A DNA stretch of 29,055 bases, from positions 1 through 29,055 of the IMG/VR virus record IMGVR_UViG_3300021964_000359, one strand, 5' to 3'. Positions 1-8,622 of this stretch are shown piece by piece (positions within the stretch are counted from its first letter, which is position 1; each line of letters opens with the position of its first letter). A program made the position numbers and the translations under genes. The DNA comes from a virus. The notes beneath the pieces were generated by a model that saw nothing but the letters and a program-made list of their open reading frames with translations, was not told where the DNA came from and did not search any database.

Positions 1-176
1 CGGCGTAGTCAAATTGGCGGTAAGTGGCGGCAGTGTCGCTGCTATGGGTGAAGTCCGTAGCTTCACTTTGGATGAAACGGCAGACACGATAGAAGACAGC
101 GTGATGGGCGATACCGCTCGCACATACTTGTCCTCTCTCACCTCTGCGACTCTATCAATGGACGTTTACTGGGACG
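1..176. repeat. Terminal overlap with 28880-29055 (variant copy)
   Basis: Bases 1-126 are identical to 28880-29005. Bases 127-176 differ from 29006-29055 at 8 positions (127, 139, 142, 148, 154, 157, 163, 175). All eight are third codon positions and leave the protein unchanged. This is best read as the two ends of a circular or circularly permuted genome, closed over two co-occurring strain variants, rather than as a true duplicated gene. Confidence 0.9.
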
Positions 177-379
177 ATGCTGACGCAGTCCAGCTAGTAA
201 TGGACTCAGGCGCCGCGCTTGATTGGGAACTTTACCCAACAGGAACCGGCGTCGGCGAGAAGTATTACAGTGGTGGTGGAATCCTTACGAGCAAGTCATT
301 GACTGCCTCGTTTGATGGTATGGTTGAGGGTAGTTTCGCTCTGCAAGTATCGGGAGCGGTTACCGAAGCCACTGCATAA
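1..379 (+). CDS. Major tail tube protein, 3' part (5' part lies at 28857-29055)
   Basis: This is the carboxy-terminal part of a small tail tube protein that polymerises into the hollow tail shaft. The reading frame is open from base 2; the TTG at 14 is an internal leucine codon, because the same sequence at 28857 has an ATG twelve codons further upstream. Joined across the contig ends, the protein is 133 residues, rich in Ser, Thr, Gly and beta-branched residues, as expected for a beta-sandwich tube subunit. It sits after a tail terminator and before the G/GT chaperones and the tape measure, the standard place for the tube gene. Function rests on composition, size and position rather than on a motif; the family would be the TP901-1/lambda V-like tube proteins. 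Confidence 0.82.
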   Translation, partial: GVVKLAVSGGSVAAMGEVRSFTLDETADTIEDSVMGDTARTYLSSLTSATLSMDVYWDDADAVQLVMDSGAALDWELYPTGTGVGEKYYSGGGILTSKSLTASFDGMVEGSFALQVSGAVTEATA

Positions 380-391
380 AGGAATCCCCCA

Positions 392-742
392 ATGGGTTTA
401 GCTAAAGATTTACGAAACAGAAGAAAAGTGAATGCTCGAAAGATCGAGGTTGCGGCATGGGCTGATCCAGATGGACAGCCCTTTGCCATGTATTGCTACC
501 CGATAACTTGCTACGACATCAGCGAGCTTCAAAAGAAGCACCCCAAGTTCATGGAGAACACGACGATTTCGGCAATGATTGACCTGATAGTCATGAAAGC
601 CAGCGACGAGGGTGGGGGCAGGCTGTTTACTGCGGCAGAAGACCGCATGGATTTGATGGGCGAGGAGACTAGCGTCATCTCTGGTATAGCCGAGCAGATG
701 TTTGCAGAGATCCAGTCCGTCGAGGATCAGGAAAAAAACTAA
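392..742 (+). CDS. Tail assembly chaperone (gpG-like)
   Basis: A 116-residue protein lying between the tail tube and the tape measure, where lambda-like phages encode the tail assembly chaperone G, which coats the tape measure protein before tube polymerisation. It is made in two forms: the short form ends at the TAA at 740-742, and a longer form arises by -1 frameshifting on A AAA AAC at 733-739. The sequence is helical with an acidic carboxy end (positions 104-115) and has no membrane segment. The start at 392 is preceded by a GGAAT Shine-Dalgarno-like stretch. Identity is inferred from position plus the frameshift signal; sequence similarity alone would be too weak to name it. Confidence 0.85.
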   Translation: MGLAKDLRNRRKVNARKIEVAAWADPDGQPFAMYCYPITCYDISELQKKHPKFMENTTISAMIDLIVMKASDEGGGRLFTAAEDRMDLMGEETSVISGIAEQMFAEIQSVEDQEKN

Positions 743-788
743 GAGCCGATTCGTTGAGGTTTAACTTGGTTGCCTTGGCGGATCGGCT
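733..788 (+). promoter_or_regulatory. Programmed -1 ribosomal frameshift signal
   Basis: Slippery heptamer A AAA AAC at 733-739, directly before the zero-frame stop. Four bases later begins a long stem: 744-760 pairs with 772-788 (17 pairs, 5 of them G-U), leaving an 11-base loop at 761-771. Heptamer, short spacer and downstream stem is the textbook arrangement for stimulated -1 frameshifting. Confidence 0.88.
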
Positions 789-885
789 ACACATGAGCAT
801 CTCAGAGGCCGAGCAGATGTCGTTGTCTGAATTCAACGAGTGGCTAGCCTTCTACAAGATTAGAGGCGAGGAACAAGATGGCTAA
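739..885 (+). CDS. T extension of the chaperone (gpGT), made by -1 frameshift
   Basis: After a -1 slip on the heptamer at 733-739 the ribosome reads CTA AGA GCC and continues for 48 codons to the TAA at 883-885, giving a 164-residue G-T fusion. The extension contains SEFNEWLAFYKIRG, close to the SxxEFxEWxAYY pattern found in the T domains of many siphophages, which bring the chaperone-coated tape measure to the tube protein. The last codons overlap the tape measure start at 878. There is no plausible separate start for this frame: it exists only as a fusion. Predicted from the sequence; the frameshift product has not been observed here. Confidence 0.85.
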   Translation, partial: LRADSLRFNLVALADRLHMSISEAEQMSLSEFNEWLAFYKIRGEEQDG

Positions 886-2722
886 CGATGTCTTAATTAA
901 GATCAAAGCGGTTGACCAAACCAAGCGAGCCTTCTCTGGTATCACCAAAGGCCTCAGGACGGTTGCAGGGGCCGCTCTAAACCTCAAGACAGCCTTTGTC
1001 GGCGTGGCTGGTGCTGCTGGCATAGGTTTGCTCATATCACGCTCCCTGGACGCTACAGACGCTCTGGCGAAGACTGCTACTCGTATTGGTACGACCACTG
1101 AGGCGCTGAGTCGTTTGCACTTCGCTGCCGATATAAGTGGTGTCTCTACTGAAACCCTGAACATGGCGATGCAGCGGTTTACTCGCAGAACTGCTGAGGC
1201 TGCCCGTGGTACAGGTGAGGCAAAGGACGCTATCCGCGAGCTTGGCCTGAATGCGAACGACCTTCTCCGTTTAGACCTAGACGAGCAGATGATTAAGCTG
1301 GCTGATGCCTTTGCTGACGTTCAGACGGACGCAGACAAAGTGCGTCTTGCTATGAAACTGTTCGATAGTGAGGGTGTGGCATTAGTCCAGACTTTAGGCG
1401 CTGGTTCTGCTGGCCTGCGTGAGATGTTTAGCGAGGCCGAAGCTCTTGGTGCTGTGATGTCTACGGACGCAGCTAAGGGTGTTGAGGATGCACAAGACGC
1501 TCTCACTCGACTCAAGACTGTTATGGGCGGACTCAGGGATCAGGTTGTGGCGGCGTTGGCCCCCGCTCTTGAATCCATCGTGACATCGCTCACTGACATG
1601 GTGAGGGAGGCGGGTCTAGCAGAGGGTGGCTTTAAGCAGCTAGCCAGCAATATAGCCGGTTCAATGATTGGCGCTTTTGTCACTGTCATAGAAGGCAGTG
1701 AAAACATGGTAAATACCATAATCCAAGGCATTAACGCCATAAAAAGAGGTATTCGAGCATTCCAAGAAGCTAGCGGTCAAGGTGCAATAGGCGCACAAGC
1801 GCAGTTGACAAAAGAGCAAGAGGTTTTGAATGCTCGTATTGGCGAGGGCAGAGCGCAAATAGACAGAATGCGCGATGCAATCCGAGAAGGACAAAAGACT
1901 TTCGGTGTCGGCGCTACGGTAGATGCGATCCTTGGCGATGAAGCGAGGCTCAAGGTAGTAAACGAAGAGTTGGAGAAGCTCGCCCCACAAGTTCAAGCCC
2001 TGCAAGAAATCCCCGAGTTCAGTGTTGATGATTTTACCGGCGGAATGCTTTCTGGTTTGAAAGATTTGCGGAAGCAATTATCAGAAGGCTTTGATCTTGG
2101 AGAAACTGAAGGCGCAGGCACCGGAACACAAACTGCCGAAGTAAACAAACTGCAACTAGCTTACGAGGGAGCAACCGACGCGATCAAGAAGTTCAACAGC
2201 GCAAACGACGATGTTAGAACCAAGATGGAACAGATCACGACAAAAACGCTGGCTTCATTCTCCGACGCATTGACCAACGCTGTTATGGGCACCGGCAGCC
2301 TGAAAGACGCTTTCAAGGCGATGATAAAGAACATGGTCGCCCAACTCATTCAGTTCTACATCATTGACCGATTGACGGGCGGCATTGCTAGCGCACTGTT
2401 TGGAATGAAAAAAGCTGTAACCGGCGGCGGTGGTGGGGCAGGCGGCGTGGCACCTCGATCAGCTAGGGCCATCGGCGGCCCAGTACAAGCTGGCAGCCCT
2501 TACATGGTGGGAGAGCGTGGGCCTGAGATGTTCGTGCCCAACCAGTCTGGCTCAATAGTTCCAAACAAGAAGATGGGTGGCGGTGTGACCGTCATCAACA
2601 ACGTAGACGCTAGAGGATCAGGCGCTGACGTAGACCAAAGGATCAAAAGCGCTATGGCCCAGACCAGTCAACAGACTATAATGACCATCCAAGATTTGAT
2701 GCGTCGTGGGAGATTTGCATAG
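878..2722 (+). CDS. Tape measure protein
   Basis: A 614-residue tail tape measure protein, the helical ruler that fills the tail tube, sets its length and is ejected with the DNA. The amino end (1-25) has the common VxIKAxDQTKRAF start, followed by a hydrophobic Gly/Ala-rich segment near residues 28-55, long amphipathic helices with many Ala, Lys and Glu, and a carboxy region typical of lambda-type tape measures (LKDAFKAMIKNMVAQLIQFY near 480, then a Gly-rich linker and RAIGGPVQAGSPYMVGERGPEMF). At about 0.15 nm per residue it predicts a tail of roughly 90 nm. The start at 878 overlaps the end of the frameshifted chaperone by 8 bases, and an AGGCGAGGAA Shine-Dalgarno region lies just upstream. 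Confidence 0.95.
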   Translation: MANDVLIKIKAVDQTKRAFSGITKGLRTVAGAALNLKTAFVGVAGAAGIGLLISRSLDATDALAKTATRIGTTTEALSRLHFAADISGVSTETLNMAMQRFTRRTAEAARGTGEAKDAIRELGLNANDLLRLDLDEQMIKLADAFADVQTDADKVRLAMKLFDSEGVALVQTLGAGSAGLREMFSEAEALGAVMSTDAAKGVEDAQDALTRLKTVMGGLRDQVVAALAPALESIVTSLTDMVREAGLAEGGFKQLASNIAGSMIGAFVTVIEGSENMVNTIIQGINAIKRGIRAFQEASGQGAIGAQAQLTKEQEVLNARIGEGRAQIDRMRDAIREGQKTFGVGATVDAILGDEARLKVVNEELEKLAPQVQALQEIPEFSVDDFTGGMLSGLKDLRKQLSEGFDLGETEGAGTGTQTAEVNKLQLAYEGATDAIKKFNSANDDVRTKMEQITTKTLASFSDALTNAVMGTGSLKDAFKAMIKNMVAQLIQFYIIDRLTGGIASALFGMKKAVTGGGGGAGGVAPRSARAIGGPVQAGSPYMVGERGPEMFVPNQSGSIVPNKKMGGGVTVINNVDARGSGADVDQRIKSAMAQTSQQTIMTIQDLMRRGRFA

Positions 2723-3322
2723 ATGGCTACTTTCACCTTCCCAAGCATCACCCCAACGACCAACACGTTTGAGCTTGTTTCTAACACTCGCACGTTTCAG
2801 TCTCCCCTGACTAACGCAGTCCAGACCACCTCCCGCAAGGGTTCGCTTTGGCGAGCCAGTTTGCAGTTTAGAAACCTCTCGGGCGATGACCGACAAGAGA
2901 TGCAGGCGTTTCTGGTTAAGCTAAACGGCCAAGAGCATCGGTTCACCTTGCATGACCATTCCTTTACTCGAAGGGGTGCGGGTGGTGGAAACCTAGTGGT
3001 CAACGGTGGTAGCCAATCGGGTACCAGTCTGGTCTGTGATGGGGCGACTGCTAACGTCGCTGGATACCTGAAGCCAGGGGACTACATAAGTTTCAACAAT
3101 GAGCTGCACATGGTGGTTGCTCAGGCAGACTCGGATGCTTCTGGCAATGTCACGTTGAGCATCGCCCCTCCAATTCGTAAGACTCCCCCTGACAACACGG
3201 TTGTCACCTATACATCGCCAGTGAAAGGGGTGTTTATGTTGGCAGGCCCAGCGTCATGGGATACCCAAGTGGATATAACCTCCACGTTCAACATCGAAGC
3301 GGTGGAGGATGTTCTGGCATGA
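2723..3322 (+). CDS. Minor tail protein (possible distal tail component)
   Basis: A 199-residue protein beginning right after the tape measure stop. It is beta-rich with no membrane segments. The central region (GGGNLVVNGGSQSG, then LKPGDYISFNNELHMVV near 110-130) resembles the oligosaccharide-binding-like insert of minor tail proteins that follow the tape measure in many lambda- and HK97-like phages. Its place between the tape measure and the DUF2163-like protein points to the distal tail ring or tip complex (lambda M-like position). Its stop overlaps the next start in ATGA, suggesting translational coupling. Specific function is inferred from gene order. Confidence 0.7.
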   Translation: MATFTFPSITPTTNTFELVSNTRTFQSPLTNAVQTTSRKGSLWRASLQFRNLSGDDRQEMQAFLVKLNGQEHRFTLHDHSFTRRGAGGGNLVVNGGSQSGTSLVCDGATANVAGYLKPGDYISFNNELHMVVAQADSDASGNVTLSIAPPIRKTPPDNTVVTYTSPVKGVFMLAGPASWDTQVDITSTFNIEAVEDVLA

Positions 3323-3975
3323 GTAGAGGTTTCCCGTCTGCGGTACTCACTGCGCTATCTGCTCAGCATGTCGCATTGGTTACGTTTGCCAAATTGGAGT
3401 TCCCCAGCGGAACTTTGTACCTGCACAACTCCATCGGCACCTATACTTGGGGCGGTCAGGACTGGTTAGGTACTGGTGATCTGGGGGAGATTAGCACGAT
3501 TGAAGAGGGTGCTGATGTCAGTCCTTATAAAATCACTCTCTCCCTTTCTGGATTAGACCCAGACGTATCTGCCGCCGCTTTGACGGAGGACTACTACCTT
3601 CAGCCGGTCACGGTTTACCTTGGCGTTTTAGATACCAGTGATGAATTGATTGCCGACCCCACTGTGGTGTGGGAGGGTGCAATGGACCAGATGACCGTAT
3701 CGGTGGGAGCGCAGAGCGGGGATGTCATCTCGCTGACTGCTGAATCAGAGCTTGCTAGATTCAACAAAGCCTCCAATCTGAAATATACCAGCGCCCAGTT
3801 GCAGAAGGACTTTTCTGGAGACTTAGGTTTTGACCTAATGGCTGACATCGACGGGGCTAAGCTGAGATGGGGAGATGCCGCAGCTAACGCGATGATTGGG
3901 ACGCCTAGACCCGGAACATTTAGGCCATTTGACCCCAACGACATAGACCCCAGCGATTTTACGTTTAGAGTTTGA
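3319..3975 (+). CDS. Tail tip/baseplate protein, DUF2163-like
   Basis: A 218-residue protein. The start at 3319 is chosen because its ATG overlaps the previous TGA (ATGA); an ATG at 3256 in the same frame would overlap the preceding gene by 67 bases. The sequence has VALVTFAKLEFPSG, YTWGGQDWLGTGDLGEI and ITLSLSGLDPD, matching from memory the pattern of DUF2163/gene-transfer-agent tail proteins and lambda L-position proteins that attach the hub to the tube. It precedes an NlpC/P60-like hydrolase and a J-like tip protein, as in the lambda L-K-I-J order. The family assignment is from recognition and was not verified by search. Confidence 0.75.
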   Translation: MSRGFPSAVLTALSAQHVALVTFAKLEFPSGTLYLHNSIGTYTWGGQDWLGTGDLGEISTIEEGADVSPYKITLSLSGLDPDVSAAALTEDYYLQPVTVYLGVLDTSDELIADPTVVWEGAMDQMTVSVGAQSGDVISLTAESELARFNKASNLKYTSAQLQKDFSGDLGFDLMADIDGAKLRWGDAAANAMIGTPRPGTFRPFDPNDIDPSDFTFRV

Positions 3976-4343
3976 TGAAAGTTCACACCGCACTTAATAA
4001 ATGGAAGCGCCGTGAATTTAGTTATGGCGATGCCGACTGCTGCCAGTTTGCAGCGTTTGTGGTCAAAGAGCTAACCGGCAAGGATTACTCTGAGCAGTTC
4101 AAGTATGAGTCAGAGGCTCAGGCTGAAGTTTTAGTGGGTAGAGAGGGTGAGTTAGTCGATTTCATTGGCAGCATCTTGGGTGATGTCAGTTCTGACATAA
4201 ACGATGGCGACCCCTGCATTGTTGACGTGCCGATGATTGGGCAGGTTTGTGGGATAAAGCTATCAGACAAGGTGGTCTGCCTAACTGAAAAAGGCATGAC
4301 ACAGATTCCAGACCGATACTTAGTCGCAGGATGGAGCGTATAG
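3975..4343 (+). CDS. Tail-associated NlpC/P60-like protein (DUF6950-like)
   Basis: A 122-residue protein in the position of the lambda K peptidoglycan hydrolase. Near the amino end is FSYGDADCCQFAAFVVKELTG, which fits the NlpC/P60 catalytic pattern with Cys22 as the likely nucleophile in D-C-C-x-F. A clear catalytic histidine further on is not obvious, so it may be a degenerate member of the DUF6950 type. Expected role: a tail tip component that locally opens the cell wall or simply builds the tip. The start is ATG 3975 overlapping the previous stop in TGATG; a TTG at 3972 is a possible alternative that adds one residue. Confidence 0.7.
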   Translation: MKVHTALNKWKRREFSYGDADCCQFAAFVVKELTGKDYSEQFKYESEAQAEVLVGREGELVDFIGSILGDVSSDINDGDPCIVDVPMIGQVCGIKLSDKVVCLTEKGMTQIPDRYLVAGWSV

Positions 4344-4344
4344 A

Positions 4345-7300
4345 ATGCCATTTGTAGCACCAGTTTTAGCAGCAGGGGCAGCCATCGCCGGAGTTGCGTC
4401 AGGCATAGCAATGAGTGTTGGTATGGCTATCCCTTTCTTGGGTTTAACCGGGACTGCCGCGACTATTGCTGGTTTTGCTACGGTGTTTGGTGCTTCTGCC
4501 GCTCTCAAAGGGTTGATGCCGGATCTATCAATACCTCAAGCGGATAATGACAAGACAAGACAGCAGACAGTCAAGGGCACCATTGAAACGCAGAAGATGG
4601 TCTATGGCGAAGCTCTGGTATCTGGGCCGATCTTCTTCGTTGGTTTGGGTGGGACTGGCAATAAAGACCTGTATCACGCCATCGCTCTCACTGGGCATGA
4701 AGTAGAGGACATTACAGACGTTCACTTCGACCTAGAGGTTATAACGGACGCCCAGATTAGCGGCACCAACGTAACCGCTGGAACCTACGGGCCAACCTCT
4801 GATGACCCACTGGTCACCATCACCCAGATCAATCGACGGCTGGGCGCAAGCGATCAGACTTATGACACGCTTCTTCAGCCTTTCGTTGGCTTAAACTGGA
4901 GCGCCGCCCATAGGACTCGCGGCATTGCCACGATCTCAACCAAGTGGACGCTGACCGACTCATCCCAGCAACTGTGGGACAGGAAGAAGCCTCAGAACAT
5001 CAAAGCCTTGGTGAAAGGCAAGAAAGACATTTACGACCCTCGCCTAGATACGAGTGCGGGGGCCAATCCTACTAGCGCAACCTACCAGCAGTGGTCGGAC
5101 AATCCCGCTCTCTGCGTAGCTAATTACCTGACAGATACCAAATTCGGTCTGTCTATTCCGGTCAGTAAGATTGACTGGGCTGCGGTAGAGACTGCGGCGG
5201 ATGCTTGTGACGTTACGGTAACGGTGCCCAACTCAGGGACGCAGAAGCGTTTTACTGCGAATGGTGTTTTGTTCGCAACAGACACTCACCGAGCGAACAT
5301 TAACAAGCTCCTTTCTGCGATGAATGGAAGCCTTGTCTATTCCAACGGCATTTACACAATCAGGGCAGGTATATATGAAGCCCCCACTGAGAGCCTCACG
5401 GAAGATGACCTTGCAGGCCCAATCACGGTTAACACTTCGGTGGTGCGCGGCCAGCGTTTTAATACAATCCGCCCGATTTTTATTGACCCCGCCCAGCACC
5501 ATAAATCAGTCGAAGCTCCAGAAGTATCTATTACAGCGGCAGTTAGCCGAGATAATGATGAGGTTCTCACCAAGGACATAGAGCTACCTTTCACCAATAG
5601 TTCGTTTATGGCGCAGAGGATCGCGCACAAGCAGATTCAGATGTCAGACCAGCAAAAGGTGCTGACATTCCCTGCCAACCTCACAGGGCTGCGAATTGAT
5701 GTTGGGGACAGAGTTTCGGTTACCGTTGAGGAACTGAACTACAGCAACAAGGTGTTCAGATGCGCTAGTTGGTCTTTCTCTGATACCCAAGATGGGGTGG
5801 TTAACCTCACTCTCTTGGAGGATGACTCTGGGTCATATGCCGACCCTGCTGCGAATGAATACAGCACCATCTCACCTTCTGGAGTAATCACTGAGGCATT
5901 CCGTGGAGTACCAGACCCACAGAACCTGTCGGCTACGGCAGGACTTAAGAACATCGAGCTAAACTGGACTAACCCAGCAAACCCGAAGCTCTTTCAGACC
6001 ATCGCCATCTACGCCTCTGCGGATTCTTCATGGGCCAATAGTCAGGTGATTGGTGAGACTCGCGGCACTCAGTTTATCCACGATGCATCCAACGCCACAG
6101 ACCCAATAACAGTAGGCGACACCCGATACTATTGGATTCGTGCTCTAGCCTATGGCGGCGGCAGTGATGACCCCTTTGTTCGCTCAGACCGAAACCCGGA
6201 TAACGATACCTCGAATATCTTAGCAACTGTCGGGCCGAATAATCCCAACTATTCTGAGATCGTGGACGACATCCCATCCCAGGGAGCGCCTACTGGACTG
6301 ACTCTCACAGAGACGACCACGCTGGGCAACGATGGGTCTGTTTTACCGGCGGTGCAAGTATCGTGGACTACTCCCGCCTCTGCTCAGTATGTCAGCTACT
6401 ACGAGGTTCAGTTTAAGCAAACGTCATCGGCAGAAATTGACTACGGGCAAATATCAGACTCTTACACGACGGTCATCAACTATGGCTCCGTTGCTGACGC
6501 CACCACCCTAGAGCTTAACTATGGCGGGGTAAACGAGCCAATATCTGGGGCTGGGGCAGACTTTTCTAGCATCAACGTATTTGGCAACAGCACTGTGATC
6601 GCTGGCATGAAGGAGCTAGAGGAATTCACCTTCAGGGTGAGAGCGGTTACTTTCACCGGCACAACCTCTGGATTCATCAGTCAGGCTATAACCCTGCAAG
6701 GCGACCAGACGGCTCCCGCTGTCCCAGGGAGCATTGTTGTATTCGGCAGAATCCAGCAGATTAAACTGGATTTTGAATTGCCCAGTGACTCAGATCTGGC
6801 CTATGTGGAAATCTTCGAGAACACGACTGATAACCTGAACACCGCCAGCCTGATTGTCAGAACAAAGTCTGACCAGCACACAGTGACGGGTCTGGGCAAC
6901 GAGGTCACAAGATACTATTGGCTCAGAAGTGTAGACCGCTCTGGCAATACGTCAGCATTCAGTGCGTCATTCAACGCGACCACAGAAAAGATAACGCTAG
7001 ACGATCTGGCCCAGTCAGTCCTTGACCAGTTCTCGGAAGGTGATGCGTTCGGCATTGAGCCTGTTACCAGCTTACCGGCGACTGGCGACCACGTTGGGCA
7101 GGTGAAACTGCTGCTGCCAGAAAACGAGCTTTATGTGTGGACGGGTACGGCGTGGTCTGATCAGATATTCACGGCTTCTAGTGTAGACCCCGGTTCCATC
7201 ACTGCGGCTTCGTTTGCTTCGGGCGTTGAGCCTGTTTCTGTTGTCACTAGCCTGCCCTCTCCCACGGCATACACGGGGCCGGTCTTCGTGTTCAACACTG

Positions 7301-8466
7301 GGGAATCCCCGCCCAAGATTTACCGCTACGACTCTTCTGTTCCTGAGTTCACGGCACTGGTTAACACCAATGACCTGACAGGGACACTGCCAGAAAACAT
7401 CTTCAGCGATGACCTGAGACCAGTGGAGAGGGTGGCAACACTACCCACAACGGGACTCACAACGGGTCGAGTGGTGATGCTTACCACCGATTCTAAGCTC
7501 TACCGCTACTCGGGGACGGCGTGGACTACCGCCATCTCAGCAGTGGACCTTGATGACCAAGTAAACTTGGCGACTCAGGTATTTGGTCAGGTGCAAGCCT
7601 CAAGCCTCACGGCTGGGCAAATCTCGACAGCATCCATTCAGGCCGGAGCCGTCATCGCGGATAAGATATCCAGCGGGGCGATAACGACTGTCAAACTGGC
7701 TACCGACTCCGTGACCGCAAGCAAGATTGCAGCTAACGCTGTTACCGCATCAGAAATTGCCGCAAATACCATTACATCTGCTGAGATAAATACGTCTCAA
7801 CTGTTTGCTGATTCTGCGGTGATCGGCGCGATTCAGAGTGGGTCCATCACTACATCTGCGGTGGTGAGTGCGATTGGTGCGTTTGAGTTCATCCAGACTT
7901 CAAACATCGTTGCGGGTGTTATCACCGGCAGTAAGCTGGCCGCCAACAACGTGCTCACAAACAGCGCCCAAATCACCGACGGTATTGTTACCAACGCCAA
8001 GATCGGCAACGTCATCGAGTCCAGCAACTACGTCTCAGGCACATCTGGCTGGCGTATCAATAAGAGTGGCGATGCTGAGTTTAACGGCGTAGTTCTTAGC
8101 CGGAACCTGATTGTGGCCAGCGGCAGTTACACGCTACCAGACGAGAGCTACACGTTTGGGCATAACCCCAGCATTGAGGTGGTAGAGACTTACTTCATCG
8201 AGGGAGTGTATCCGGCAGGGTTCACGGCATGGGCTGGTTCTAATGCTACTTTCCTTGTGAACATCGAGATGAGCGGTTCGTGGACTACTTGGTCGGGCTA
8301 TGAAAGCACAGCAATGCTTGGCCCAGTAGCCACGCTACTCCCTCTCACCAAGTTCCAAGGAACTCAGGCTTTCACCATCCAAGTGGATATGATGGGGCGA
8401 CGAGTTGCTGGTTGGGGTTCGCCAAGTAACTTGGTCCTGAATTATAAGATTTACAAGGTGACCTGA
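4345..8466 (+). CDS. Central tail tip protein, lambda gpJ-like, with FN3 domains
   Basis: At 1373 residues the largest protein here; it forms the central fibre at the tail tip and is a likely host-recognition factor. Residues 5-62 are hydrophobic and Gly/Ala-rich (a tape-measure-contact or membrane-insertion segment, not a signal peptide). Residues 65-520 form the hub-like J region. Three fibronectin type III-like domains follow at about 523-620, 648-790 and 792-885 (LNWTNPA, VQVSWTTPA, YYWLRSVDRSGN). Three related 60-residue units with xxLPxTG...LYxxxGTAW start near 905, 961 and 1025. A Ser/Thr/Ala-rich coiled spiral (1065-1215) leads to GWRINKSGDAEFNGV near 1235 and a short terminal domain that may bind the receptor. 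It is preceded by the K-like gene and followed by overlap TGATG into a small gene. Confidence 0.9.
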   Translation: MPFVAPVLAAGAAIAGVASGIAMSVGMAIPFLGLTGTAATIAGFATVFGASAALKGLMPDLSIPQADNDKTRQQTVKGTIETQKMVYGEALVSGPIFFVGLGGTGNKDLYHAIALTGHEVEDITDVHFDLEVITDAQISGTNVTAGTYGPTSDDPLVTITQINRRLGASDQTYDTLLQPFVGLNWSAAHRTRGIATISTKWTLTDSSQQLWDRKKPQNIKALVKGKKDIYDPRLDTSAGANPTSATYQQWSDNPALCVANYLTDTKFGLSIPVSKIDWAAVETAADACDVTVTVPNSGTQKRFTANGVLFATDTHRANINKLLSAMNGSLVYSNGIYTIRAGIYEAPTESLTEDDLAGPITVNTSVVRGQRFNTIRPIFIDPAQHHKSVEAPEVSITAAVSRDNDEVLTKDIELPFTNSSFMAQRIAHKQIQMSDQQKVLTFPANLTGLRIDVGDRVSVTVEELNYSNKVFRCASWSFSDTQDGVVNLTLLEDDSGSYADPAANEYSTISPSGVITEAFRGVPDPQNLSATAGLKNIELNWTNPANPKLFQTIAIYASADSSWANSQVIGETRGTQFIHDASNATDPITVGDTRYYWIRALAYGGGSDDPFVRSDRNPDNDTSNILATVGPNNPNYSEIVDDIPSQGAPTGLTLTETTTLGNDGSVLPAVQVSWTTPASAQYVSYYEVQFKQTSSAEIDYGQISDSYTTVINYGSVADATTLELNYGGVNEPISGAGADFSSINVFGNSTVIAGMKELEEFTFRVRAVTFTGTTSGFISQAITLQGDQTAPAVPGSIVVFGRIQQIKLDFELPSDSDLAYVEIFENTTDNLNTASLIVRTKSDQHTVTGLGNEVTRYYWLRSVDRSGNTSAFSASFNATTEKITLDDLAQSVLDQFSEGDAFGIEPVTSLPATGDHVGQVKLLLPENELYVWTGTAWSDQIFTASSVDPGSITAASFASGVEPVSVVTSLPSPTAYTGPVFVFNTGESPPKIYRYDSSVPEFTALVNTNDLTGTLPENIFSDDLRPVERVATLPTTGLTTGRVVMLTTDSKLYRYSGTAWTTAISAVDLDDQVNLATQVFGQVQASSLTAGQISTASIQAGAVIADKISSGAITTVKLATDSVTASKIAANAVTASEIAANTITSAEINTSQLFADSAVIGAIQSGSITTSAVVSAIGAFEFIQTSNIVAGVITGSKLAANNVLTNSAQITDGIVTNAKIGNVIESSNYVSGTSGWRINKSGDAEFNGVVLSRNLIVASGSYTLPDESYTFGHNPSIEVVETYFIEGVYPAGFTAWAGSNATFLVNIEMSGSWTTWSGYESTAMLGPVATLLPLTKFQGTQAFTIQVDMMGRRVAGWGSPSNLVLNYKIYKVT

Positions 8467-8621
8467 TGGAACTGGTGGACGGGTACGAAAACGAAAACGG
8501 CGTTTTCCTGCGATTTCAGCAGGTAGCGGACGACCTTGTTACAATGGATATTAAACATTATTCGCCAGACCACCCTGAGTTTGCTTGGGCACTGGAACAA
8601 CTTAGAGAACTAGAGGCATAA
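8466..8621 (+). CDS. Small acidic protein between tail tip and fibre genes
   Basis: A 51-residue open frame that starts on an ATG overlapping the tail tip stop (TGATG) and ends one base before the fibre start, so it exactly fills the gap between two large tail genes. The product begins MELVDGYENENGVFLRF and ends QLRELEA; it is acidic, has no membrane segment and looks like a short beta-strand part followed by a helix. I do not recognise the family. Tight coupling on both sides suggests a real gene, perhaps a fibre assembly or attachment factor; that role is only a guess from position. Confidence 0.7.
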   Translation: MELVDGYENENGVFLRFQQVADDLVTMDIKHYSPDHPEFAWALEQLRELEA

Positions 8622-8622
8622 C

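Noticed and set aside
1661-2077. 138-residue minus-strand open frame inside the tape measure
   Set aside because: Shadow of a helical coding sequence; no ribosome site and no place in the operon plan.
4345-4530. Signal peptide or true membrane domain at the start of the tail tip protein
   Set aside because: The hydrophobic Gly/Ala segment is normal for gpJ-like proteins and no export is expected for an intracellularly assembled tail.
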